A stretch of DNA of 64,000 bases from Streptococcus equi subsp. equi. Its GTDB lineage: Bacteria > Bacillota > Bacilli > Lactobacillales > Streptococcaceae. Each line of letters starts with the position of its first letter. Within the stretch, counting starts at the first letter, position 1. Positions 42,533 through 52,913 of the stretch are shown in pieces. The stretch spans positions 124,001-188,000 of the forward strand of contig LR134389.1 of assembly GCA_900637675.1 (NCBI GenBank), in the 5' to 3' direction. The notes beneath the pieces were generated by a model, which had not been told where the DNA came from, did not search any database, and saw only the letters and a list, made by a program, of their open reading frames with translations. The position numbers were made by a program, and so were the translations under genes.

Positions 42533-43150
42533 ATGAAGTTGACAGAAACATATGAAGTTCTTGCTGATGCTTTTGAATTTGGCGGTCATATCGTAACTGT
42601 TGACTTGGCTTTTGATGTCGTGTTGCGAGTCATGGAGCTTCTTGCTGACGAAGAAGTCAATGACTACGCTAAAATTGTCTGGACTTTGGATATGCTCTTG
42701 CCATATTTTGATCGTACGGAGTTAAGTTTTGATGAAGAATTTGAAATTTTCGAATATATCCTAAAGACGTTTATCTATGAACAAGAAGACGGAGAAGATG
42801 ACAGTTTAGGAGGAATGTCACAAACGAAAACAATGCATTTTGAAAAGGATGCAGAGTTAATCTTTGCGTCCTTTTTTCAAAGTTATCATCTTGACCTATT
42901 TGAACAACAGGGAAAATTGCACTGGCGAAAATTTATGTCACTGCTCATGAATCTGCATAAAGACACTCCTTTTAAGGAAGTTGTCAGCTATCGTGTCATG
43001 AAAGTGCCTAATAAAGATGAAGCATCGGAAGAGTATATCAAACACGTCAAGAAGATGAAGCGTATCTATTCGCTAGAAGACGAATCTGAGCATCAAGCGC
43101 TAAATGATGACAAGCTTTCAGCGTTAGCAGCAAGGTTTGGAGGTGAGTAG
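42533..43150 (+). CDS. Gp15-family tail protein
   Basis: 205 residues of the bacteriophage Gp15 family (VDLAFDVVLRVMELLADEEV, LHWRKFMSLLMNLHKDTPFK). Expected to guide tape-measure folding. It ends on the base before the tape measure ATG. Confidence 0.82.
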   Translation: MKLTETYEVLADAFEFGGHIVTVDLAFDVVLRVMELLADEEVNDYAKIVWTLDMLLPYFDRTELSFDEEFEIFEYILKTFIYEQEDGEDDSLGGMSQTKTMHFEKDAELIFASFFQSYHLDLFEQQGKLHWRKFMSLLMNLHKDTPFKEVVSYRVMKVPNKDEASEEYIKHVKKMKRIYSLEDESEHQALNDDKLSALAARFGGE

Positions 43151-45598
43151 ATGGCAGATGGTAGTGTTATTATTGATACCCTGCTAAAGACTGAGAAATT
43201 TAACCAAGGTGTAGGGAAACTACAAGGTAAATTAGCTGGATTAGGATCAAAGTTGACCAGCATTGGTACCGGTCTAACTCTAGGCTTAACTGCTCCTATT
43301 GTAGGAATCGGAGCGGCATCGCTCAGCACGTTTACTACATTTGAAAGTCAAATGAATCGTGTTAAGGCGATTTCTGGAGCAACAGCAAGTGAGTTCAGAA
43401 AACTAGAAGACCAGGCTATCAAACTTGGAGCGTCCTCTGTATTTAGTGCGACAGAAGTAGCACAAGCTCAAGAAATGATGGCTTCTGCAGGTTTTAAAGT
43501 CGTCGATATCTTAAAAGCAATGCCGGGGGTTATGTCTCTAGCTGCTGTATCTGGTGGGGATATGGCATTAGCAAGCGAGGCAGCCGCAACAGCTGTCAAT
43601 ATGTTTGGACTTGAAGCTAAAGACGCAGCCCATGTTGCAGATGTTTTTGCACAAGCTGCTGCGGATACTAACGCAGAAGTTGGAGATATGGCAGAAGCCC
43701 TAAAATACGCCGGACCTGTTGCTGGGGCTTTAGGGATTAGCTTGGAAGAAACCGCGGCAGCAATTGGTATCATGTCTAATGCAGGCATTAAAGGGTCACA
43801 AGCAGGAACAACTTTGAGGACAAGCCTTTCACGACTTACGGATCCAACTAAAAAGATGCGAGGAATCATGTCCGAATTAGGACTTGAATTTTTCGATGTT
43901 AATGGAAAAATGAAGTCCTTATCTGGTATTACCAAAGAACTTCAAACCAAAATGGGTGATTTAACTGATAGTCAAAAGAGTGCAGCTATCTCTACTTTGT
44001 TTGGTAAAGAAGCAATGTCTGGAATGCTTGCCCTAGTTAATTCTGCTCCTGGCGCATTAGACAAGCAAACACAAGCACTTATCAATTCAAATGGTGCTGC
44101 TAAAGAAATGGCAGACACCATGAATAGTGGTGTCAAGGGATCGATTGAGGAGCTTAAAGGTTCGCTTGAGACTGCTGGAATCTCCATAGGTAAAATATTG
44201 GCGCCAGCCCTAACGTCGGTTATCGGGGCGATAACAAGCCTTGTGAATTGGTTCAATAACCTAAGTCCGACAATGCAAAACGTGGTAGTTGTACTCGGAA
44301 GTTTACTTGCTGCCATTGGACCGGTTGTCCTTATTATAGGGGTTGTTACTACTCAGATAGCAGCTTTCCAGCAAGGCGTCGGACTAGTCTTTAATGCTGT
44401 CAAAGGATTACAAGCTGCTTTTGCCTTTTTGACGAGTCCTATAGGGTTAGTCATCGTAGCCATAGGTGCACTAATTGCCGTATTTGTTTATTTGTGGAAT
44501 ACAAACGAACAATTTAGAACGAAGATCATTGAGATTTGGACGGCTATTTCGAACTTTTTACAGCCCATCATACAATTTATTGGTAATTTCATAAGGGAAA
44601 CGTGGACTCAATTAGCTACTTTTTGGAACGAAAATCAAGCAACTATTATGACAATAGCCCAGACAACTTGGTCATTTATCCAGACGATATTTACAACAGC
44701 AATTGAAATGATAAAATTGGCCGTTAGTGTTTTTTTAGGGTTATTGCAATCAACGTGGTCTGTAACTTTTAATTCTCTTAAGGTTATCGCACAGGTCGCA
44801 TGGGCTTTTATTTCCAATGTTTTCAAGGGAAGTTTAGGGTCCATACTTGCGGTTGCATCTGCTATATTTGAGCAAATTAAATCAACGATTGATCTTGCGA
44901 TGAAAATTATTCAAAATATCATCAAAATCATACTATCCGCGATAGAAGGTGATTGGGACGGTGTATTAGAAGGTATCAAAGGAATTGTTTCCGCATTTGG
45001 AGATTTTATTCAATCAACTTTCTCAAATATGATGGATACTGCTAAACGCTTAGTCGGAGCTGGAATAGATACCGTAAAAGGAATTTTCGATTCTTTGTGG
45101 AATATTGACTTGTTCGGAGCCGGTCAAGCGATTATTAATGGATTCTTAAATGGTTTGCGGTCTATGTGGGGAGCTGTCACAGATTTCGTTGGCGGTATTG
45201 CAAGCTGGATTGCAGCAAACAAAGGTCCCATCTCATATGATAGGGTACTATTGAAGCCGCATGGAAAAGCTATTATGGACGGACTCGGTAATAGCATGAA
45301 AACTAACTTTAAGGACATTCAGAAAGATGTTTCTGGCATGGCTGACGATTTAACAAGAAGTTTTCAAATCAAAAGGTTCAACGGTTTTTTGCCAGAAAAG
45401 TATACTACTAAGCTTGATGAGCTTAAAAAATATGCGCAAGCCACGCTTGGCGGAATGATTTTAGCCCCTAACATGGCAGTTCAACCGACAGTCGTTGTTA
45501 ACATCAGCAATGAAGCAGATAGCGATATCATCAGGCAAAAAGTCAATGCTAAGAATGCACAAGATGCTATTATTAATCAGTTATTCAAGAAAGGGTAA
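43151..45598 (+). CDS. Tail tape measure protein
   Basis: 815 residues. The TP901-type tape-measure domain (FNQGVGKLQGKLAGLGSKL, ~140-350) is followed by hydrophobic helices (VVVLGSLLAAIGPVVLIIG; PIGLVIVAIGALIAVFVYL) and repeated Trp-rich amphipathic helices. Length sets the tail length (short, about 120 nm by the usual scale). No lysozyme domain is seen at the C-terminus. Confidence 0.93.
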   Translation: MADGSVIIDTLLKTEKFNQGVGKLQGKLAGLGSKLTSIGTGLTLGLTAPIVGIGAASLSTFTTFESQMNRVKAISGATASEFRKLEDQAIKLGASSVFSATEVAQAQEMMASAGFKVVDILKAMPGVMSLAAVSGGDMALASEAAATAVNMFGLEAKDAAHVADVFAQAAADTNAEVGDMAEALKYAGPVAGALGISLEETAAAIGIMSNAGIKGSQAGTTLRTSLSRLTDPTKKMRGIMSELGLEFFDVNGKMKSLSGITKELQTKMGDLTDSQKSAAISTLFGKEAMSGMLALVNSAPGALDKQTQALINSNGAAKEMADTMNSGVKGSIEELKGSLETAGISIGKILAPALTSVIGAITSLVNWFNNLSPTMQNVVVVLGSLLAAIGPVVLIIGVVTTQIAAFQQGVGLVFNAVKGLQAAFAFLTSPIGLVIVAIGALIAVFVYLWNTNEQFRTKIIEIWTAISNFLQPIIQFIGNFIRETWTQLATFWNENQATIMTIAQTTWSFIQTIFTTAIEMIKLAVSVFLGLLQSTWSVTFNSLKVIAQVAWAFISNVFKGSLGSILAVASAIFEQIKSTIDLAMKIIQNIIKIILSAIEGDWDGVLEGIKGIVSAFGDFIQSTFSNMMDTAKRLVGAGIDTVKGIFDSLWNIDLFGAGQAIINGFLNGLRSMWGAVTDFVGGIASWIAANKGPISYDRVLLKPHGKAIMDGLGNSMKTNFKDIQKDVSGMADDLTRSFQIKRFNGFLPEKYTTKLDELKKYAQATLGGMILAPNMAVQPTVVVNISNEADSDIIRQKVNAKNAQDAIINQLFKKG

Positions 45599-45601
45599 AA
45601 C

Positions 45602-46363
45602 ATGTTCAGTATAGAGTTTTTAGACGGAGAGCGACTAAGCGCCGATGAACGAGGATGGAAAGTTAAAGAGATGTCCTCATCAGGACTTGAACAAAACGTC
45701 GTTAGCGAGTCTCCTAAAATGCGTTCTGGTCGCCTTGTTTATGGTCTTTATCATGGCATCAAAACTTATCAACTTGTTTTTACAAAAATCATTAAAGATA
45801 CCCTTGATTATAGCCGTTTAGTAGATGAAGTTAATTACTATTTTTTACGTGATGAACCATACTATCTTTACCGCGACTTTAGAAAGAAAGCTGATCGGGT
45901 GGACTTGCCGAAGAAGCGGGCGAAGGTGTTTACTAAGTCAATCGACCATCAAAAAAATGGGCTTAAAGTTGAATTTACAGCTAAGCTGGAATCTTATGAA
46001 CTACCCTACGAAGAAGATACTGAGGTTCAGCGGGTCACTTGGACGGCAACACATTCATGGCACAATAAGGGAGGGCATCGCCTTGACCCTCGTTATTGCC
46101 CAATGAAGATGACCATAACAGTATCAGGTTCAGGAGCTGAACTTAAGGTGCTATTTAACGGTCAGCCTTATTTTTGGTATAAAAAATCAGTTAAACAAGG
46201 GGATATCTTTATCATTGATGGGACGGACGTTGAAAAAAATAGATACAATTGTTTTGAAGATTGCCATAAGCAAACCTCTTTTTTAAAAACAGGAAATAAC
46301 AGAATAGATATTCAAGGAGCTTCGTGTGAAGCTCTTTTTGAATATAGACTACTGTATTTGTAG
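45602..46363 (+). CDS. Distal tail protein (Dit)
   Basis: 253 residues, siphovirus tail protein family (LVYGLYHGIKTYQLVFTKI, FYLRDEPYYLYRDFRKK-like segment). Forms the hub joining tube and baseplate. Directly before Tal. Confidence 0.87.
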   Translation: MFSIEFLDGERLSADERGWKVKEMSSSGLEQNVVSESPKMRSGRLVYGLYHGIKTYQLVFTKIIKDTLDYSRLVDEVNYYFLRDEPYYLYRDFRKKADRVDLPKKRAKVFTKSIDHQKNGLKVEFTAKLESYELPYEEDTEVQRVTWTATHSWHNKGGHRLDPRYCPMKMTITVSGSGAELKVLFNGQPYFWYKKSVKQGDIFIIDGTDVEKNRYNCFEDCHKQTSFLKTGNNRIDIQGASCEALFEYRLLYL

Positions 46364-46373
46364 GAGGGTTAGT

Positions 46374-48371
46374 ATGCAGGTAAAAACAAAGCAAGGTGTT
46401 TTTTATGTTAACGCAGACTACACCGTCGTCGAAAAACAAGGTGACTATCCTAAGCTAACTTGTACTATTCCTATTAAGGGAAATGAGACTTGGATAGCAG
46501 ATTGCCAAGAACTTGACCGCTTATACCCAGCTGGGGAACAAGATGAATTTATTATTATCAATCCTATTAAAGTCACTAAGGGGAGTTCGTATGATTTGGA
46601 AATTACAGCGATAGGAGCCTTTCATTTTGAATTTGTAAAGGCTCGTCTATATGAAGAACTACCAGAACGAATGTATACTTTAGATTACTTGCTCGATCTC
46701 CTGTTTAAAGACAGCCGATTCAGTTATAAGCTACAAGGTGATTATTCTACTAGAAGGTTCAGTGGCTTCGGAGATGATAACAAACTGACTTTATTCCATC
46801 ATTTAATGGAACGATTTCAAACAGAATTTAAAGTTGTTGGCAAGGTCGTTTTAGTTAACACAAAAGTAGGTAAAGATACAGGATTTCAGTTCCGCTATCT
46901 TAGAAATATCAAGGATACAAAGTACTCGGTAGACGTAACTAACCTGATGACATACGTTAAAGGATATGGAGCCTGGTTTGATGAAAATGACCATTCAAAG
47001 GGAAGATTAATTGTTGATTATGAGAGCCCCTTATCCAAAGAGTATGGCAAACTTGATGGTAAGCCCGTTGTTGATGAACGAATGAGTTTAAAAGAAAGTC
47101 TTATCAAAAAATGTAAGCTAGCCGTAGATCGCTCTGTATCTGTCAGCTTAACAACGACTTTAGTCTCTTTAAAACAACAGGATTATCAAGGTGCGGCGAG
47201 AATAGGAGACTCTATTTGGTTTATTGACGAACGTATATCTATTGAAAAAAAGATTCGGTTCAGCGTAGTAACAACTTACTACAATGCATATGATGATATT
47301 TTAAAGCAGGACGTTACTTTAGGTGATAAAGATACCTACTCTCGATATCAAAGTTTAGAAAACTCTTCTCAAACAGAGACAAATGATTTTCAAAAAACGA
47401 TGAGTAGCAAACTTGCAGAAGTTCAAGATGATGTTAAAAAGACGCATATTTTAGTATCTGGCACTACTAGGATTTTCTTTTCTACAGAGTTTCCTCAGGA
47501 TAATCCTAAGGGAACTATAAAAGAAGATGACATTTTGTACCGTAATCACGATGGGACAACATTGATGTACAGGTGGAATGGTGTTCAATGGGAATTAGTC
47601 CCGTTGGTAAACGATCCAGATCGTTGGCGTGAGGAACTGGAGAAACAAATCTCTGAGGCTGTCGAAAAGCTCAAACAAGAGCAAAAAGTAATCAACCAGA
47701 GAACCGATAAAGAGCTCGAAGAGTTTAGAGATACGCTCAAAAACCTATCTTTACCAGAGGAAGCCATCAAAAAGATAACAGAGGCCATCAAAGTTGATGA
47801 TATCCCGTCGATTAAACAGTCATTTGACGAGCTCAAAAATGAAGTCAGCAAAGCCTCCGAAACCTCTCGTATTAACGCTGAGATTATCGGCACGAACGGT
47901 AAGACCCGCTATAACAAAAATCTCCTTGTTGGCGACCCTAACCGCACCAAGACCTATGATCAGGATTTTGTGGAGCTCGAGGCCAACGACGGTGGTTTTA
48001 GACGCGGCGAGACCTACACAATCAGCTTTAGCCAGACGTGTGAGTTGCTAAAAAAAGTGGCTATTACACTGACGCAGCCGCATAACAAAGGTCTCAAGCT
48101 AGTGCTGACACCTACCAAAGCTAAGATGGAGGCGCAGACCTTTGACCTAACCAAGGACATAGAGGTTATCAGCGTCTATCCTTTGAGCTACAGAGCTGTT
48201 TTAACAGGTGACTGGTATAAATCTAAGCAGATGGATTTTAATGCGGCAGAAGTGCAGGATTTAGCTCTGGAGATGTCTTATAGAGACGTTGTCGATAGCA
48301 ATAATGCTAGTTTGATTTTGGATTGGTCCCCAAATCCAGATGTTATTTTTGATGGAAATGGAGGTAGTTAA
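46374..48371 (+). CDS. Tail-associated lysin/endopeptidase (Tal)
   Basis: 665 residues. Residues 1-330 are the phage tail endopeptidase-like structural domain (YDLEITAIGAFHFEFVKARL); then a coiled coil (~425-510) and a beta C-terminus. It forms the tail tip. ATG 46374 follows AGGAGGGTTAGT; the longer reading overlaps the Dit gene. Overlaps hylP by one base. Confidence 0.87.
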   Translation: MQVKTKQGVFYVNADYTVVEKQGDYPKLTCTIPIKGNETWIADCQELDRLYPAGEQDEFIIINPIKVTKGSSYDLEITAIGAFHFEFVKARLYEELPERMYTLDYLLDLLFKDSRFSYKLQGDYSTRRFSGFGDDNKLTLFHHLMERFQTEFKVVGKVVLVNTKVGKDTGFQFRYLRNIKDTKYSVDVTNLMTYVKGYGAWFDENDHSKGRLIVDYESPLSKEYGKLDGKPVVDERMSLKESLIKKCKLAVDRSVSVSLTTTLVSLKQQDYQGAARIGDSIWFIDERISIEKKIRFSVVTTYYNAYDDILKQDVTLGDKDTYSRYQSLENSSQTETNDFQKTMSSKLAEVQDDVKKTHILVSGTTRIFFSTEFPQDNPKGTIKEDDILYRNHDGTTLMYRWNGVQWELVPLVNDPDRWREELEKQISEAVEKLKQEQKVINQRTDKELEEFRDTLKNLSLPEEAIKKITEAIKVDDIPSIKQSFDELKNEVSKASETSRINAEIIGTNGKTRYNKNLLVGDPNRTKTYDQDFVELEANDGGFRRGETYTISFSQTCELLKKVAITLTQPHNKGLKLVLTPTKAKMEAQTFDLTKDIEVISVYPLSYRAVLTGDWYKSKQMDFNAAEVQDLALEMSYRDVVDSNNASLILDWSPNPDVIFDGNGGS

Positions 48372-49429
48372 TGTCAGAGACTATATCAGCTATAGTTGTG
48401 CATAAAAGCATGACAAAAAACGAGTGGGAGTCTAGTGACATCATTTTGCCACAAGGCCAGCTCGTCTATGAGTCTGACACAGGCCATAGTAAATTTGGCG
48501 ACGGTAAAAATAGATATGTAGATTTGATCTATCAAGGTGGGCCACCAGGCCCTGCTGGCAAGCCTGGAACGACAGATTATAATCAACTCCAAAATAAACC
48601 AAATCTAGATGCGTTTGCACAAAAAAAAGAAACTGATAGTAAAATCACCAAATTAGCATCAAGCAAAGCAGATAAAAGCGCTGTTTACTTAAAAGCAGAG
48701 TCAAAAATAGAGCTAGACAAAAAATTGAGTTTGACAGGTGGCGTTATGACAGGCCAACTACGGCTTAAACCTAATAGTGGTATTAAGCACTCATCTTCCG
48801 TAGGAGGAGCGATTAACATTGATATGTCTAAATCAACAGGTGCTGCTATGGTGATGTATACAAATAAAGATACTACTGATGGACCATTGATGATTTTACG
48901 CTCTGACAAAGATACGTTTGATCAGTCAGCTCAATTTGTGGATTACAGCGGTAAGACTAATGCTGTAAATATTGTAATGCGCCAGCCAAGCGCACCTAAT
49001 TTTTCTTCGGCACTTAATATAACCAGTGCCAACGAAGGCGGTAGTGCGATGCAAATTAGAGGCATCGAAAAAGCGTTGGGAACGCTCAAAATTACTCATG
49101 AGAACCCAAGTCTTGGAGCGGATTATGATGAAAACGCTGCAGCGTTATCTATTGATATTGTCAAAAAGGCAAACGGTGCAGGAACAGCCGCTCAGGGAAT
49201 CTACATTAACTCAACCTCAGGCACAACAGGAAAGTTGCTTAGAATTAGAAACGAAAATAAAGACAAATTTTATGTAAATCCAGATGGTGGCTTTTGGTCA
49301 TGTGCAAATTCGACTGTAGCTGGTAATCTAACAGTTAACGATCCAACATCTGAAAAACATGCTGCGACTAAAAAATACGTAGATGAAAAAATTGCTGAGT
49401 TAAAAAAACTTATACAAAAAACAGATTAA
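48371..49429 (+). CDS. hylP: Phage hyaluronidase HylP-type
   Basis: A 352-residue tail-fibre hyaluronate lyase that lets phage cross the host's hyaluronic acid capsule. An N-terminal tail-binding part is followed by a short collagen-like Gly-X-Y run (GGPPGPAGKPG, ~56-66), then the triple-stranded beta-helix (VGGAINIDMSKSTGAAMVMY; SADY-type DYDENAAALSID) and a C-terminal coil (DEKIAELKKLI). Homologous to S. pyogenes HylP1. Unlike the longest HylP forms it keeps only about three Gly-X-Y triplets. Its presence implies a capsulated host. Confidence 0.93.
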   Translation: MSETISAIVVHKSMTKNEWESSDIILPQGQLVYESDTGHSKFGDGKNRYVDLIYQGGPPGPAGKPGTTDYNQLQNKPNLDAFAQKKETDSKITKLASSKADKSAVYLKAESKIELDKKLSLTGGVMTGQLRLKPNSGIKHSSSVGGAINIDMSKSTGAAMVMYTNKDTTDGPLMILRSDKDTFDQSAQFVDYSGKTNAVNIVMRQPSAPNFSSALNITSANEGGSAMQIRGIEKALGTLKITHENPSLGADYDENAAALSIDIVKKANGAGTAAQGIYINSTSGTTGKLLRIRNENKDKFYVNPDGGFWSCANSTVAGNLTVNDPTSEKHAATKKYVDEKIAELKKLIQKTD

Positions 49430-49438
49430 GGAGGATAA

Positions 49439-51343
49439 ATGAGTAGAGACCCAACACTAACATTAGACGAGTCAAAACTCGTCATAGGACCAGACGGCCG
49501 CATGCACTATACGTTTACCGCAGATGACGACAATCAAAAAGTCAGGCTAAAAAGCAACTGTCTAGGTACAGCGCATTTTAACCAGCTGATGATCGAGCGA
49601 GGGGATAAAGCAACGGACTATGTGGCCCCTGTCGTTGTGGAGGGCAGCGGGCAGTCGACAGGTGTGTTTAAAAGCCTAGAGGAGTTGCTTAGTGGCTTAC
49701 AGTCTATTAATTTAGAGCTGACAGATACCAAAAACTCAAATCTGTGGTCAAAAATCAAGCTGACGACAAACGGCATGTTACGTGAGTATCATCGCGACCA
49801 TATCTCGACTGAGATTGTTGAGACAGCCGATGGTATTGCCAAACGGATTAGTGATGATACTGGCCAAAAGCTGGCACTAATCAATGAGACCATCAAAGGT
49901 GTTAAGCGTGAGTATCAAGACGCAGACGAGCGCTTATCCGCAAGCTACCAAGCTGGCATTGAGGGCCTAAAAGCCCAGCTGGCCAATGATAAAATCGGCC
50001 TGCAAGCTGAGATTAAGCTGTCCGCTCAAGGCTTGTCGCAAAAGTACGACGATGAGCTGCGCAAGCTGTATGCTAAGATTACCACCACCTCATCAGGCAC
50101 GACCGAAGCCTACGAAAGCAAGCTTGAGGGCTTGCGGGCAGAGTTTACAAGATCTAACCAAGGCCTGCGCACTGAGATAGAGTCGCAGATCAGCGGACTA
50201 AGGTCTGTACAGCAATCCACTGCTAGTCAAATCTCACAAGAGATCAAGGATAGGACAGGCGCTATTAGTCGTGTGCAGCAGGACTTAGCCAGCTATCAGC
50301 GGCGATTGCAGGATACTGAGAAGAATTACTCTAGCTTAACCCAGACCGTCAGCGGTCTGCAAAGCGATGTCGGCTCACCAACAGGTAAAATCCAATCACG
50401 CCTTACTCAACTAGCAGGACAAATTGAGCAGCGGGTTACTAGAGATGGTGTCATGAGCATTATTAGTGGCGCTGGAGACAGCATTAAGCTAGCGATCCAA
50501 AAGGCTGGTGGGATTGATGCTAAGATGAGCGCTAAAGAGATTATCTCAGCCATTAATCTTAACGGCTATGGCGTCCGAATCTCCGGTGAGCGTATTGCGC
50601 TGGACGGTAATACGACCGTTAACGGGGCTTTTGGGGCTAAACTTGGTGAGTTTATCAAGCTCAAAGCCGATCAGATTATTGGTGGTACGATTGACGCCGC
50701 TAAGATTAGAGTGATCAATCTTAACGCTAGCAGCATCGTTGGCTTAGACGCTAACTTTATCAGGGCTAAAATCGAGCATACGATCACTAGCTTGCTTGAG
50801 GGTAAAGTTATCAGAGCTCGCAACGGAGCAATGCTGATTGATTTAAACTCGGCTAAAATGGATTTTAATAGCAATGCCACCATTAACTTTAACAACAAGG
50901 ACAATGCGCTGGTCCGTAAAGACGGGACGCACACAGCCTTTGTGCATTTTAGCAATGCCACGCCAAAAAATTACACAGGATCAGCGCTTTATGCCTCAAT
51001 CGGGATAACCTCGTCTGGTGACGGGATTAACAGTGCGTCGAGTGGTCGTTTTTGCGGTGCTAGGTTTTTTAGGTATGCGCGAGGTTACGAGCATACTGCA
51101 TTAGTCGATCAGGCCGAAATCTACGGTGATGATATTGTCTTTAGCGACGATTTTAACATCGATCGTGGCTTTAAGATGCGGCCTAGCCTAATGCCAAAAA
51201 TGGTCGATCTCAATAAGATGTACCAGGCCATTTTAGCTCTTGGCCGCTGCTGGCTACACGCTAATAATACAGCGTGGACCTTTAACTCAGACACTACCAG
51301 CGCAATTATCAGAGAGTATAACTCTTACATCAACGGATTATAG
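49439..51343 (+). CDS. gp58-like tail fibre/baseplate protein
   Basis: 634 residues of the gp58 family of streptococcal phages, always next to HylP. A long coiled-coil body with repeated helical units (ADERLSASYQAGIEGLKAQL; SQISGLRSVQQSTASQ) is followed by a beta C-terminal domain probably contacting the cell surface. RBS AAGGAGGATAA. Confidence 0.9.
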   Translation: MSRDPTLTLDESKLVIGPDGRMHYTFTADDDNQKVRLKSNCLGTAHFNQLMIERGDKATDYVAPVVVEGSGQSTGVFKSLEELLSGLQSINLELTDTKNSNLWSKIKLTTNGMLREYHRDHISTEIVETADGIAKRISDDTGQKLALINETIKGVKREYQDADERLSASYQAGIEGLKAQLANDKIGLQAEIKLSAQGLSQKYDDELRKLYAKITTTSSGTTEAYESKLEGLRAEFTRSNQGLRTEIESQISGLRSVQQSTASQISQEIKDRTGAISRVQQDLASYQRRLQDTEKNYSSLTQTVSGLQSDVGSPTGKIQSRLTQLAGQIEQRVTRDGVMSIISGAGDSIKLAIQKAGGIDAKMSAKEIISAINLNGYGVRISGERIALDGNTTVNGAFGAKLGEFIKLKADQIIGGTIDAAKIRVINLNASSIVGLDANFIRAKIEHTITSLLEGKVIRARNGAMLIDLNSAKMDFNSNATINFNNKDNALVRKDGTHTAFVHFSNATPKNYTGSALYASIGITSSGDGINSASSGRFCGARFFRYARGYEHTALVDQAEIYGDDIVFSDDFNIDRGFKMRPSLMPKMVDLNKMYQAILALGRCWLHANNTAWTFNSDTTSAIIREYNSYINGL

Positions 51344-51351
51344 GAGACAAC

Positions 51352-51783
51352 ATGGATTTAACAGTACAAAACAAAGACTTAAATACGCTCTATAGCGTAC
51401 TAGACAAAATTAAGGTTACTAACATGAGAGTTAATCGCGGCCGCGCTAAGCTACTGTCTAAAGTCGAGGCTAAGCTAAGAGAGTACGCTAAGGACGAGGT
51501 TGATATTATCGATCAATACGCTGCTAAAAACGACAAAGGCAAGTGGATTGTCGATGACAAAGGCAACGCTAAATTAGCTGATGTCACAAAAGTAGCTGAG
51601 CTTAACGACTTTTTAGACGAGTTAGCCAACGAGCCTATTGTCATCAAAGGCCATGAGTACTCTAAGCGATTTATCGACTTTTTGGAGTATCTGGCCGAGG
51701 CCGAAGATGAGTTTACAGGGGCCGAAATCATCTTAATCGACAACATTTTAGAGCAGTACGAAGCAAATAAAAAAGGAGAGTAA
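51352..51783 (+). CDS. DUF1617-family phage protein
   Basis: 143 residues (KDLNTLYSVLDKIKVTNMRVN..., FDELANEPIVIKGHEY-like region), the DUF1617 pattern. It lies in the conserved strip between gp58 and holin in S. pyogenes-type phages. Function unknown. Confidence 0.82.
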   Translation: MDLTVQNKDLNTLYSVLDKIKVTNMRVNRGRAKLLSKVEAKLREYAKDEVDIIDQYAAKNDKGKWIVDDKGNAKLADVTKVAELNDFLDELANEPIVIKGHEYSKRFIDFLEYLAEAEDEFTGAEIILIDNILEQYEANKKGE

Positions 51784-51786
51784 ATT

Positions 51787-52398
51787 ATGCGCAATTGGAA
51801 AGTCACAGGTAAATACCCACAGTATGATGGTACAGGAGCAGTCGCAAGCACTCATATTATTATCGCAGCCGAAGACGGAGCTGTTATCCCACAACTCATT
51901 AAGCAGGACCTGACGTCCACTAGCGACACAGAGATTATCAAGGCCGCTTTGGACGAGTTTAAAAAATCTGAGTACGTGGAAATCGCTATGGGCGAAGCAG
52001 TGCAAAAAGTGGACGACTTGGAAAAGTTGAGTCAAGATACCGCTAAGACAGCAACAACTGCACAAACAGCTGCTGGACTGGCCAGAGCAGCTGCAGAGCG
52101 CACACAAAAAATGATTAACTTGCAAACTATCCATATGTTGACTAGTGATAGCAAAATCGAGCCTGATATTTACAAAGGCCTTTTGGAGCTTATTGCGCCG
52201 GCCAAAAAAGGGCAATATCAAGAGCATGATGTCTTTACTGTTGTAGATGAGTCTCACGAGGACTTGGCCGGCGAGGGTAAACTTGTCTTTGTGTATGTTA
52301 ACGAGGCCTTTGAGTACGACAAGCAAACGCTCAAAGACTTGGAGTCTGAGGACAAAGTCACAGTCATTAAATATGCGGACTTAGTTAAAGGCAAATAG
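51787..52398 (+). CDS. DUF1366-family phage protein
   Basis: 203 residues; N-terminal YPQYDGTGAVASTHIIIAAE is characteristic of DUF1366. Central Ala/Thr coil (QDTAKTATTAQTAAGLARAA). Precedes the holin gene by 11 bases. Function unknown. Confidence 0.82.
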   Translation: MRNWKVTGKYPQYDGTGAVASTHIIIAAEDGAVIPQLIKQDLTSTSDTEIIKAALDEFKKSEYVEIAMGEAVQKVDDLEKLSQDTAKTATTAQTAAGLARAAAERTQKMINLQTIHMLTSDSKIEPDIYKGLLELIAPAKKGQYQEHDVFTVVDESHEDLAGEGKLVFVYVNEAFEYDKQTLKDLESEDKVTVIKYADLVKGK

Positions 52399-52409
52399 TG
52401 AGGTGATCC

Positions 52410-52781
52410 ATGTTTATTTTTTTAAGACAATTAATCCAGACTCAAGACGGTAAAATCCTATTTACTTTAGGAGCGATTGCAGTCGCAATGATGATTGATT
52501 TTTTAACGGGTACCGTTGCAGCAAAAATTAACCCCAACATTGATTTTAGGAGCAAAGAGGGGATTAATGGTATTTTGCGCAAAATTTGCTCAATTGCCCT
52601 GATGATCTTTTTTATCCCTTTGTCGATTTTACTGCCAAATGATACAGGAGTAGCCTTTTTGTATGTCATGTACGTTGGCTATCTGCTCTTTGAGCTAAAA
52701 TCAATCTTAGAAAATCTAAACAAAATGGGGATTGATGTCGCACTGTTTAAGCAATTTATTGATATGTTTAGTAAAAAATAG
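52410..52781 (+). CDS. Holin (toxin secretion/phage lysis family)
   Basis: 123 residues with three or four hydrophobic spans (FTLGAIAVAMMIDFLTGTVA, ICSIALMIFFIPLSILL, VAFLYVMYVGYLLFE), the Phage_holin_4 pattern. Forms membrane holes that release the endolysin at the end of infection. Confidence 0.9.
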   Translation: MFIFLRQLIQTQDGKILFTLGAIAVAMMIDFLTGTVAAKINPNIDFRSKEGINGILRKICSIALMIFFIPLSILLPNDTGVAFLYVMYVGYLLFELKSILENLNKMGIDVALFKQFIDMFSKK

Positions 52782-52790
52782 GAGGATCTC

Positions 52791-52913
52791 ATGCGAGCAA
52801 TCACACGATTAGCAATAGTCCTAGCAATCACAATACTATATTTACCGCTATCTGTGATTGCTCTGATTGTTTATCCGTTTTATGTAATTTTTAAAGGAGA
52901 GAATAAATGGTAG
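52791..52913 (+). CDS. Small membrane protein of the lysis cassette
   Basis: 40 residues, almost entirely one or two membrane spans (RLAIVLAITILYLPLSVIAL), after AGGAGGATCTC. Its end overlaps the endolysin start by 7 bases. A second holin or antiholin is possible from position only. Confidence 0.7.
   Translation: MRAITRLAIVLAITILYLPLSVIALIVYPFYVIFKGENKW

Noticed and set aside
46212..46439. 75-codon minus-strand frame at the Dit/Tal junction
   Set aside because: Antisense to two well-supported tail genes with no translation signals.
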